Assembly (NCBI GenBank): GCA_046330935.1
Contig: JAXLRU010000002.1
Span: 248,001-312,000, forward strand
DNA: 64,000 nt
Direction: 5' to 3'
From: JAXLRU01 sp046330935
Lineage (GTDB): Bacteria; Actinomycetota; Actinomycetes; Actinomycetales; Kineosporiaceae
Below the pieces are notes generated by a model. That model saw nothing but the letters and a program-made list of their open reading frames with translations, had not been told where the DNA came from and made no database searches. Made by a program: the position numbers and the translations under genes. Position 1 is the first letter of the stretch. Every line of letters begins with the position of its first letter. Positions 57,606 through 64,000 of this stretch are shown here, one piece after another.

Positions 57606-59951
57606 GTGCCGCAGCCGAACAGGCCCGGGCGGACGGCGTCCGCGGGCCTCGTCACGACCCTCTCGCTGATCGTCGGGATCGTCCTCGGCCCCGTGGGCCT
57701 CGCCGCGCTGGCCGCTCCCGCCGCCTCCGCCGCGCCGCGCTCGGCCGCCGCCGTCTCCGGACCGGTCGTCCTGCTGGGCACCAGCGGCCTGACCTGGGAG
57801 GACGTCTCCGACGCCACCCCCACGCTGGCCACGCTCGGCGGCGGTTCGGTGGGCACGCTCGCCGTCCGCAGCGTCCGCGCCACCGCGTGCCCCGTGGACG
57901 GCTGGCTGGCCGTCGGCACCGGACGGCGCGCGGCCGACGACCTCGACGGCGGTCGCTGCCGGGCCCCCGAGGTCACGCCGCCGGCCGCCCCCGGCGGGCC
58001 CGCGACCGTCCTCGGCTGGCAGCGGATCGTGACGGCGCTGGCCGGGCAGTCCTTCGACGCGACGCCCGGCCTCCTCGCCACCACCCTGCAGGCCGCGGGG
58101 GTGCCGGCCGCGGCCGTCGGGCCCGGGGCCGCACTGGCCCTCGCGGGGCCCGACGGCCGGGCCCCACGCGTCTGGCCCGGCCTCGGCTCGGGCGCCGCCA
58201 CCGCCGTGACGACGGAGGACTCCCCCGACCCGGCGCCGCTCGCCGAACAGGTCACGGCGGCCGTGGACGCCGGTGCCCGGCTGGTCCTCGTGGACATCGG
58301 CGGGACGCTCGACGACGCCGCCGCCCGCGCGGCGGCGGGCACCCGCGCGCTCCCCCACGACCTGCAGCTCGGCGTCCTGGACGACCGGGTGCGCGCCGTC
58401 GCGGCGGCGCTGCCCGAGAGCGCCACCTTGATCGTCGCGGGGCTCGCCGACGACGGCGGGGACGAGCCGCGCCTGCAGCTGCTCGCGGCGGGCGGGCCCG
58501 GCCCCGACGGCGTCCGGTACGGGGGCAGCCTGCTCGGCAGCCCCTCCACCCGGCAGGACGGCATGGCCCAGGCCACCGACCTCCTGCCCACGCTCGTGCG
58601 CCTGCTCGGCGTGGACGTGCCCGGCGGGGCCGTCGGCTCGCCCCTGGTGCCGGTGCAGCGGCACGGCTCCGACGCCGCGCACCGCCGGCACGTGCTCGAC
58701 CTGCAACGCGCCGCCGTCGAGATGCACCGCGTGGTGCCCTGGTTCTTCGGCGGGTTCGTCGCCGCCCAGCTGGTGCTCTTCGGCGGCGCGACCCTCGTGG
58801 TCCGCCGCCTGTCGGACTCCCCCGAGCGGCGCCGGCCCGTGCTGCGCCGGGTGCGTGCCGCCGGCGTCGCCTTCGCCGCCGTGCCCGCCGCGACGTTCCT
58901 CGCGAACCTGCTGCCGTGGTGGCGGGCGAGCTCCTCCGGCTGGGCGGTGACCGGTGCCGTCGCCCTGTTCACCCTGCTGATCGCCGTCCCGGCGCTGCTG
59001 CTGCCCGGGCGCGAGCGGCTGCTCGCGCCGTTCGGAACCGTCGGGGCGGCCACGGCGCTGGTCCTCGGCGGCGACGTGCTGACCGGTAGCCACCTCGTGC
59101 TCAGCTCGCTGATGGGCGTGCAGCCGCTGGTGGCGGGCCGCTTCTACGGCTTCTCGAACCCCGGTTTCGCGCTGTTCGCGACCGGCTGCCTGCTGGCGGC
59201 GGCCGACGCCGCCGACGCGCTGCTGCGCCGCGAACGGCCCCGCCGCGCTGCCCTGGCGGTCGCCGGCATCGGCGTCGCCTGCGTGATCGTCGACGGCACG
59301 CCGGGCCTGGGCAGCGACTTCGGCGGGCCCCCGGCGATCCTGCCCGCCTTCGCCGTGCTGGCGCTGCTCGTGGCGGGGGTCCGGCTCACCTGGCGGCGGA
59401 TGGCGGCCGTCGGCGGGCTCACCGTCGCCGTCCTCGTGGCCCTGTCGCTGCTGGACTGGGCGCGCCCCGCCACCGACCGCACTCACCTGGGGCGGTTCGT
59501 GCAGACCGTGATCGACGGCGGCGCGTGGTCGGTGGTGCGCCGCAAGGCCGAGCAGAACCTGCAGATCCTGCTGCGCCCGATCAGCCTGCCCGTGCCCGTG
59601 GCGGTGGCGTTCGTCGTCCGGGTCCTCGCCCGTCCGGCCCGATCCGGGGTGCGGCCCCTGGAGTCGGCCTACGAGCGCTCGCGGGCCCTGCGCCCGGCGC
59701 TGGTCGCCTTCGCCGTGCTGATGGTGCTGGGGTTCGCCCTCAACGACTCGGGCGCGGCGATCCCCGCCGTCGCCGGGGCGATGGCAGTGCCGCTGCTCGT
59801 GGCCGTCACCGCGCGCGCCCTGGAGCTGGACGACCAGGAGCGGCCCCCCGCCGTTCGCACCTCGCCCCGGCCGCAGGGCCCGCCCGCCGCGCCCCGCACG
59901 GCGCGACAGCGCACGCTGGCCAGGATCAACGCCCGCAGGCCCGGGCGCTAG
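57606..59951 (+). CDS. Large membrane protein with phosphatase-superfamily-like extracytoplasmic domain
   Basis: 781 residues from GTG 57606, probably leaderless (TACGCT just before). Signal/first helix about 10-38, then an extracytoplasmic domain (about 45-400) with VVLLGTSGLTWEDVSDATPT and later ATLIVAGLADDG and QATDLLPTLVRLLGVDVP, the strand order of the alkaline-phosphatase superfamily but without obvious metal ligands. About nine membrane helices (410-755) follow, with GFSNPGFALFATGCLLAA. An Arg/Pro tail ends the protein. Likely in envelope biogenesis, beside mannosyltransferase genes. Its stop codon shares a CTAG with the opposing gene. Confidence 0.7.
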   Translation: MPQPNRPGRTASAGLVTTLSLIVGIVLGPVGLAALAAPAASAAPRSAAAVSGPVVLLGTSGLTWEDVSDATPTLATLGGGSVGTLAVRSVRATACPVDGWLAVGTGRRAADDLDGGRCRAPEVTPPAAPGGPATVLGWQRIVTALAGQSFDATPGLLATTLQAAGVPAAAVGPGAALALAGPDGRAPRVWPGLGSGAATAVTTEDSPDPAPLAEQVTAAVDAGARLVLVDIGGTLDDAAARAAAGTRALPHDLQLGVLDDRVRAVAAALPESATLIVAGLADDGGDEPRLQLLAAGGPGPDGVRYGGSLLGSPSTRQDGMAQATDLLPTLVRLLGVDVPGGAVGSPLVPVQRHGSDAAHRRHVLDLQRAAVEMHRVVPWFFGGFVAAQLVLFGGATLVVRRLSDSPERRRPVLRRVRAAGVAFAAVPAATFLANLLPWWRASSSGWAVTGAVALFTLLIAVPALLLPGRERLLAPFGTVGAATALVLGGDVLTGSHLVLSSLMGVQPLVAGRFYGFSNPGFALFATGCLLAAADAADALLRRERPRRAALAVAGIGVACVIVDGTPGLGSDFGGPPAILPAFAVLALLVAGVRLTWRRMAAVGGLTVAVLVALSLLDWARPATDRTHLGRFVQTVIDGGAWSVVRRKAEQNLQILLRPISLPVPVAVAFVVRVLARPARSGVRPLESAYERSRALRPALVAFAVLMVLGFALNDSGAAIPAVAGAMAVPLLVAVTARALELDDQERPPAVRTSPRPQGPPAAPRTARQRTLARINARRPGR

Positions 59952-61543
59952 GCCGGGTCGCCGCCGGAACGCGTGTCGGTTCGGAGGTCGGGCGCACGGC
60001 GCCAGGCCCAGCGCACCACCACGACCAGCACCGCGGCGGTCAGCCACGGCGCCACGTAGTGCCGCGCGCCGATCGTCACGGTGGTCAGGGCGGCCGGGAC
60101 GCCCACGTTGAGGCCGGGCACGTAGGCGAGGACGAGGACGACGAGCCGGGCCAACAGCGCCGCGTCGAGGGTGGGCCCCCAGGCGAGCAGCGCCAGCGGA
60201 GCCCACATCATCGCGTCGTACCAGGGCAGCACGTAGGGCGCGGTGAGCACCCAGGCCAGCGACGTCAGCGCGAACCAGCGCAGGGCCTCCAGCGAGACGT
60301 CGTCGGGCGCAGCGGCGGCTGGAGCGTGCACCCGGGCCCGGCGCCACAGCAGCCAGGCGAGGCCGAGGGCTGCGACCCAGGCCAGCCGCGGCACGACCGA
60401 GCGCACGGCGGCGGTGCCGAGCAGGGGGTCGGCGACGTCGGCGACGAGGCGCCACGGTGCGGCGAGGCTGATGAACCTCGACGCGGCGCGCAGCTGGTCG
60501 TAGGTGTGCGGGCCGGACCACAGGTGGGCGGGCACGAGCACGAGCAGTCCGCCGGCGGCGGCGCGCAGGGCGGGGGGCAGGCCCGGGCGGCCCCGGCCGA
60601 GCAGGGCCACCGCCGCGGCGAGGGCGGCCAGGGCATAGGGCGCCTTGATGCCGACGGCGGCCCCGAGCAGGGCTCCCGCCAGCAGCGGGCGGCGGGCCAG
60701 CAGCACCAGCCCGCCCACGGCGGTCGCCACCGCCAGGACGTCGAGGTGGGCGCCCAGGACGAGCTGTCCCAGCAGCAGCGGGTTGAGCGTCCACAGCACG
60801 GCGACCCTGGCGTGCGGGTCGCGGTGCGACTCGAGCAAGGGTGCGGAGCCGGACGCGGCGGCGCCCCGGGCGCGGCGACCGGCCGCGGCGTGCAGGGCGA
60901 GGGCGGCCCCGGCGAACGCGAGCCCGCACAGCAGCTGCCACGCCCCGACGGTGGCGCGGAGGTTCCCGGCGCCCCACCAGCCGGTCGCCGCCTGGGCGGC
61001 GGTGGCCACCGGCCCGTAGACGCTGCGGGTGTGCTGCCACGGCGGCTGGACGGACGACGTCACGGGATCGGTGCCGCCGCGCCAGGCGAGCGGGTCCTCG
61101 ACGTAGGGGTCGTCGCCCTGCGCCGCGATCCTGCCGTAGGCGGCGTAGGAGAGGTGGTCGGCGGAGCCCTGCGCGGGGACGGCGACCATCACGGCGAGCA
61201 CCACGCCGGCGAGGGCGGCGACCACGCGCAGGTCCGCTCGTGCTCCGGCCCGCCACGCGCGCAGGCCCAGCAGCACCGCCGCGCCGCCGGTGAGGGCCGC
61301 GACGACGAGCAGGGCCGTGACGGTCCAGGCGGAAGGGCCCGCGGCGAGGTCCCAGGGCGGCAACCACCCCTTGAACCCCGGCGCGGAGGGCGCGAGATCG
61401 GGGACGGCGGCGGAGGCACCGAGCAGGCCCACGGTGGTCTGGGCGGTGGCCGAGACCACGCCGAGGGCCAGGGCGGGCCGCCACGACGCGCGCCCGGGGG
61501 CGGGCGGCGACTCGGGCGGCACGGGCCGCGCCGGGAGGCTCAC
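59948..61543 (-). CDS. GT-C alpha-1,6-mannosyltransferase-like membrane protein (MptA/B type)
   Basis: 531 residues from GTG 61543, overlapping the GT2 stop by GTGA. About twelve membrane helices. First extracytoplasmic loop GSADHLSYAAYGRIAAQGDD, then PYVEDPLAW and PPWQHTRSVYGPVATA carry the acidic and aromatic residues typical of MptA/MptB polyprenol-phosphate-mannose-dependent enzymes; later LNPLLLGQLVLGAHLD and GIKAPYALAALAA. It should elongate a mannan core outside the cell. Confidence 0.8.
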   Translation of the reverse strand: MSLPARPVPPESPPAPGRASWRPALALGVVSATAQTTVGLLGASAAVPDLAPSAPGFKGWLPPWDLAAGPSAWTVTALLVVAALTGGAAVLLGLRAWRAGARADLRVVAALAGVVLAVMVAVPAQGSADHLSYAAYGRIAAQGDDPYVEDPLAWRGGTDPVTSSVQPPWQHTRSVYGPVATAAQAATGWWGAGNLRATVGAWQLLCGLAFAGAALALHAAAGRRARGAAASGSAPLLESHRDPHARVAVLWTLNPLLLGQLVLGAHLDVLAVATAVGGLVLLARRPLLAGALLGAAVGIKAPYALAALAAAVALLGRGRPGLPPALRAAAGGLLVLVPAHLWSGPHTYDQLRAASRFISLAAPWRLVADVADPLLGTAAVRSVVPRLAWVAALGLAWLLWRRARVHAPAAAAPDDVSLEALRWFALTSLAWVLTAPYVLPWYDAMMWAPLALLAWGPTLDAALLARLVVLVLAYVPGLNVGVPAALTTVTIGARHYVAPWLTAAVLVVVVRWAWRRAPDLRTDTRSGGDPA

Positions 61544-62334
61544 CTGCGGTGCAGCGCCGACAGCGCGCGCAGGGGCATCGCCCGGGCGATGCGGCGCATC
61601 AGCAGGGCCCGCGCGACGTCCCGGAACTGCCGCCCGCGGTGGAGCTGGCCGCGCCAGTCGGAGCCGGTGACCCGGTGCTGCAGCGCGCAGTCGACCTCGC
61701 GCACGGTGAACCCCGCGGTGAGCAGGTCGACGGTCAACCCCGTCTCGACGCCCCACCCGTGGGCCAGCGGCAGCGCGGCCTCGAACGCCTCCCGGGTGAG
61801 GCAGCGCATGCCCGACAGCGGCTGGGTGGCCGTCCAGCCGGTGAACGAGCGGATCCCCCAGCGCGACAGCCGCACGACGAACCCGTGACCGCCGCCCGCG
61901 GTCTGCTGGCGGGGCAGCACCGCGATCGTCATGTCGGCCTCGCCGGCGAGCACGGGGGCGGCGAGGACGCCGGTCGCGGCGGCGGTGTCGCCGAGGTCGG
62001 CGTCGACGAACAGCAGGGCCCGCGGCGCGGTGCGGCCCTCCTCGCGGTCGGCGCGGGCCACGCGGGCGGCGCCGGTGGTCATGGCCGCTGCCTTGCCCCG
62101 GTTGCGCGGGTGGCGCAGGGCGAGGGCCCCCGCCTCGGCGGCCAGCCGCTGCGTCTCGTCGGTGGAACCGTCGTCGACGACGAGCACGAGGTCGACGCCG
62201 GGGATCGAGCGCGCGGCGGCGACGGTGGCGGCGATCCGCTGCGCCTCGTCCTTGGCGGGGATGACCACGGCAACGCCCGACGGCGGCCGGGCCGGCGGGT
62301 CGACCGCCGCACCCGACGTCACCCGGGTGCTCAC
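61540..62334 (-). CDS. GT2-family glycosyltransferase (polyprenyl-phosphate sugar synthase-like)
   Basis: 264 residues from GTG 62334, overlapping the previous stop (GTGA). GT-A fold: VAVVIPAKDEAQRIAATVAA, VLVVDDGSTDETQRL, HPRNRGKAAAMTTGA, then LFVDADLGD (DxD), and a late TQPLSGMRCLTREAF / EVDCALQHRVTG. Cytoplasmic; it uses a nucleotide sugar and may make the polyprenyl-phosphate donor for the downstream mannosyltransferase. Confidence 0.88.
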   Translation of the reverse strand: MSTRVTSGAAVDPPARPPSGVAVVIPAKDEAQRIAATVAAARSIPGVDLVLVVDDGSTDETQRLAAEAGALALRHPRNRGKAAAMTTGAARVARADREEGRTAPRALLFVDADLGDTAAATGVLAAPVLAGEADMTIAVLPRQQTAGGGHGFVVRLSRWGIRSFTGWTATQPLSGMRCLTREAFEAALPLAHGWGVETGLTVDLLTAGFTVREVDCALQHRVTGSDWRGQLHRGRQFRDVARALLMRRIARAMPLRALSALHRR

Positions 62335-62546
62335 CGCCGGCCCCCTCGACGGTCGGCGAGCACCTCGGACACGTCGATCCACACCCGGCGGCCGAGCAGG
62401 ACGGCGACGACCGCGGACGCGATCCGCACCGACGTGGGGGTGCCCGGCAGCACGAGGAACACGACGAGGACGGCGAGCAGCCCGATCGCCACCCAGCTCC
62501 CCGAGGACAGCCCCGACGTGGGGCGGGGGTGCCGCGACCCGCTCAC
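62331..62546 (-). CDS. Small two-helix membrane protein
   Basis: 71 residues from GTG 62546. Two hydrophobic stretches (SWVAIGLLAVLVVFLVLPG and SVRIASAVVAVLLGRRVWI) and a basic C-terminus. Starts 7 bases after the DUF5926 gene and overlaps the GT2 gene by GTGA, so it is part of that operon. It may help localise the glycosyltransferase; no family recognised. Confidence 0.7.
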   Translation of the reverse strand: MSGSRHPRPTSGLSSGSWVAIGLLAVLVVFLVLPGTPTSVRIASAVVAVLLGRRVWIDVSEVLADRRGGRR

Positions 62547-62553
62547 CGCCGCG

Positions 62554-63525
62554 TCACCGCAGGGTGAGCTGGCGGGAGACGAGGCCGGAGCGGGCCCGGC
62601 GCTCGTCGAGGGTGAGCGGGGCTGTGACGGCGAGCGCGTCGTGCAGCCGCTCGTGGAACGCGCGGGCGGGGGCCTCGACGTCCTCGGCCTCGGCGTCGTC
62701 GGCGAGGTCCCACACGGGCACGAGCAGCCCGTCGGCGCGGAAGGCGCCCACGTACCGGGAGCCGTCGCCGAGGCTGCTGGCGCCCGCGGCATGCAGGCGG
62801 GCGATGCCGTCGAGCAGGGCCTCCTCGTCCTCCGGCATGACCCAGCGCAGGTGGCGGCGGTGGCCGACGCGGCACCAGTAGGCGGCCTCGACGCCCTCCA
62901 GGCGCACCGTGGGGACGATCGAGGCGTTGGCGCGCTCGAGGGAGTCGCGCACCTCGCCGTCGATGCCGGAGGCGTCCTCGAGCCAGAACTCGAAGGTGTC
63001 GTGGATGCGCACCTCGAAGGGGACGTCGAGGTCGAGCAGCTCGGTCAGCGGCGGCACCTGCTCGGGGGCCTCGTCGGGGCTGACGGCGCGGCCCGGCTCC
63101 CCCGCCCAGGCGGCCAGCAGGGTGGCGGCGACGTCGCGGGCCGGGTCGGTGCGGGAGGTGAGGGAGGTCTGCAGGGCGGCCAGGACGGTTCCGTCGGCGC
63201 GGTGCAGGCCCGGCCACGCCATCGGCAGGACGGTGGCGATCGTCGCGTCCTTCGCGCCGTGGGCGGCACTGGTGCGGACCGCGGCGGTGGCAGCGGGGAC
63301 GATCTCGCGCAGGGCGACCCAGTCGCACTCGGCGGGCAGCCCGGCGAAGGGCCGGGTCACGGGCTGCGCGGCGGCAGCGGCGACGCGCGGCTCGTGGCAG
63401 TCCTTGTAGCGCCGCCCGGAGCCGCAGGGGCAGGGCTCGCGGCGGCCGACGACGGGCAGGTCGGCCGGGTCGATCGTGGCGGCACGAGCAGCCGTGCCGG
63501 AGGTGCGTCGTGCCTTCTTCGCCAT
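62554..63525 (-). CDS. DUF5926 protein with SEC-C zinc motif
   Basis: 323 residues from ATG 63525. An N-terminal Lys/Arg stretch is followed by the SEC-C motif EPCPCGSGRRYKDCH (about 31-45), which binds zinc. The rest (VRIHDTFEFWLEDASGIDGE, YWCRVGHRRHLRWVMPEDEE, LDGIARLHAAGASSLGDGSR) is conserved in actinobacterial DUF5926 proteins of unknown function. First gene of the leftward operon with the small membrane protein and glycosyltransferases. Confidence 0.85.
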   Translation of the reverse strand: MAKKARRTSGTAARAATIDPADLPVVGRREPCPCGSGRRYKDCHEPRVAAAAAQPVTRPFAGLPAECDWVALREIVPAATAAVRTSAAHGAKDATIATVLPMAWPGLHRADGTVLAALQTSLTSRTDPARDVAATLLAAWAGEPGRAVSPDEAPEQVPPLTELLDLDVPFEVRIHDTFEFWLEDASGIDGEVRDSLERANASIVPTVRLEGVEAAYWCRVGHRRHLRWVMPEDEEALLDGIARLHAAGASSLGDGSRYVGAFRADGLLVPVWDLADDAEAEDVEAPARAFHERLHDALAVTAPLTLDERRARSGLVSRQLTLR

Positions 63526-63587
63526 GGGCGCGAGCCTAGCCGCCGCGCGCGCGGGGGTGCGGCATCCGGGTCCGGCCTGGACATTAC

Positions 63588-63599
63588 TTGAGCCCTCAA
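63588..63599. promoter_or_regulatory. Palindrome TTGAG-CC-CTCAA before the dioxygenase gene
   Basis: A palindrome in a short AT-richer stretch (ACATTACTTGAG...CTCAACTAG), 24 to 36 bases before ATG 63624. It has the form of MarR-family operators; no regulator gene is visible in the window. Confidence 0.4.
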
Positions 63600-63623
63600 C
63601 TAGCGTGGAGGCAGGAGGACACC

Positions 63624-64000
63624 ATGGACGCCTACACCCGCTTCCTCACCGAGGCCGCCCCGCTCAGCACCGCCCAGCGCGCCTGGACCCCGGCCGACGG
63701 CCCGCTGCCCGCGCTCTACCTCGGCCACGGCGCCCCGCCCCTGCTGGAGGACGCGGTGTGGATGGGCGAGCTGTTCGCCTGGGCCCAGCGCCTGCCCAAG
63801 CCCCGCGCCGTCCTCGTCGTGAGCGCGCACTGGGAGCACGCGCCGCTGAGCGTCTCCAGCACGGCCGCGGCGCCGGGCCTGGTCTACGACTTCGCGGGCT
63901 TCGACCCCCGCTACTTCGCGATGACCTACCCCACCCCCGAGGCCGGCGAGCTCGGACGCACCCTCGCGTCCCTGCTCCCCGACGGCACCGACCTGCACGA
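63624..64000 (+). CDS. LigB/DODA-type extradiol dioxygenase family protein, 5' part
   Basis: ATG 63624 with GCAGGAGG upstream; open to the window end (125 codons). It has the family's first metal His in YLGHGAPPLLE, the second in VVSAHWEHAPLSVSS, and VYDFAGFDPRYFAMTYPTPE where the family reads YDFYGFP..Y...YPAPG. Members cleave catechols or oxidise DOPA-like compounds using zinc or iron. Incomplete, so length cannot be compared. Confidence 0.85.
   Translation, partial: MDAYTRFLTEAAPLSTAQRAWTPADGPLPALYLGHGAPPLLEDAVWMGELFAWAQRLPKPRAVLVVSAHWEHAPLSVSSTAAAPGLVYDFAGFDPRYFAMTYPTPEAGELGRTLASLLPDGTDLH

Noticed and set aside
57522..61484. Minus-strand 1320-codon open frame
   Set aside because: Antisense to the membrane-protein gene at 57606 and out of frame with the GT-C gene; typical GC-driven shadow.

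Overview
The window is very GC-rich, uses many GTG starts and has tightly overlapped genes. It encodes a complete late flagellar set together with secreted xylanases and two GH94 sugar phosphorylases, the second of which closely resembles Cellulomonas cellobiose phosphorylase. Together with SigE-type sigma factors, a HelD helicase and a DUF5926 protein, this points to a motile, plant-polysaccharide-degrading actinobacterium of the Kineosporiales/Cellulomonadales kind. The genus cannot be fixed from the sequence alone. No rRNA, tRNA, IS element or CRISPR array was found.

Layout. 1-4518: three GH10-type xylanase genes on the minus strand. Only the third keeps a full catalytic site, and it is fused to a CE1 esterase. 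4519-5496: a long divergent intergenic region with hairpins, an operator-like palindrome and a FliA-type promoter that drives a secreted IPT/TIG protein (5497-6582). 6705-10174: an aldose-1-epimerase-like gene coupled to a GH94 phosphorylase. 10301-12279: an AbiEi/AbiEii-like toxin-antitoxin pair behind three operator copies. 12273-18633: a 36-bp direct repeat flanking a decayed sigma/anti-sigma remnant, then helD, then two intact SigE-family sigma/partner operons. 18712-24349: a YbaK-like deacylase, a PadR-controlled ABC transporter, a LysE exporter, a HAD phosphatase and a radical SAM protein. 24430-26727: a large secreted beta-helix/propeller protein. 26868-29310: two adjacent genes carrying many frameshifts. 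29392-31815: cellobiose phosphorylase. 32276-36962: an Fe-S oxidoreductase and two lipoproteins.

37083-46840 is the flagellar block. flgN-flgK-flgL-fliW-(membrane gene)-csrA run leftward from a FliA-like promoter; fliA, fliC, fliD, fliS and a fliT-position gene run rightward. PilZ and small hypothetical genes follow. 49387-50382 is a relic related to the C-terminal half of GH13_18 sucrose phosphorylases. 50586-53899 is a HAD hydrolase, serS and a diacylglycerol-kinase-like gene.

53936-56272 is the most unusual locus. A 39-residue exported or membrane peptide has its ribosome binding site inside a 55-base palindrome, is surrounded by further hairpins, and lies divergent from an XRE-TPR regulator of RRNPP-like architecture. 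It could be a peptide-signalling pair or a type I toxin-like unit. 56179-62546 holds envelope mannosyltransferase genes (GT87, GT-C, GT2) and a large membrane protein. The window ends with DUF5926 and a truncated LigB-type dioxygenase gene.

Functional links. Secreted xylanase/esterase and GH94 phosphorylases imply uptake and phosphorolysis of plant-cell-wall oligosaccharides. FliA, FliW and CsrA form the usual flagellin control circuit. The FliA-type promoter at 5414 ties an IPT/TIG surface protein into that circuit.
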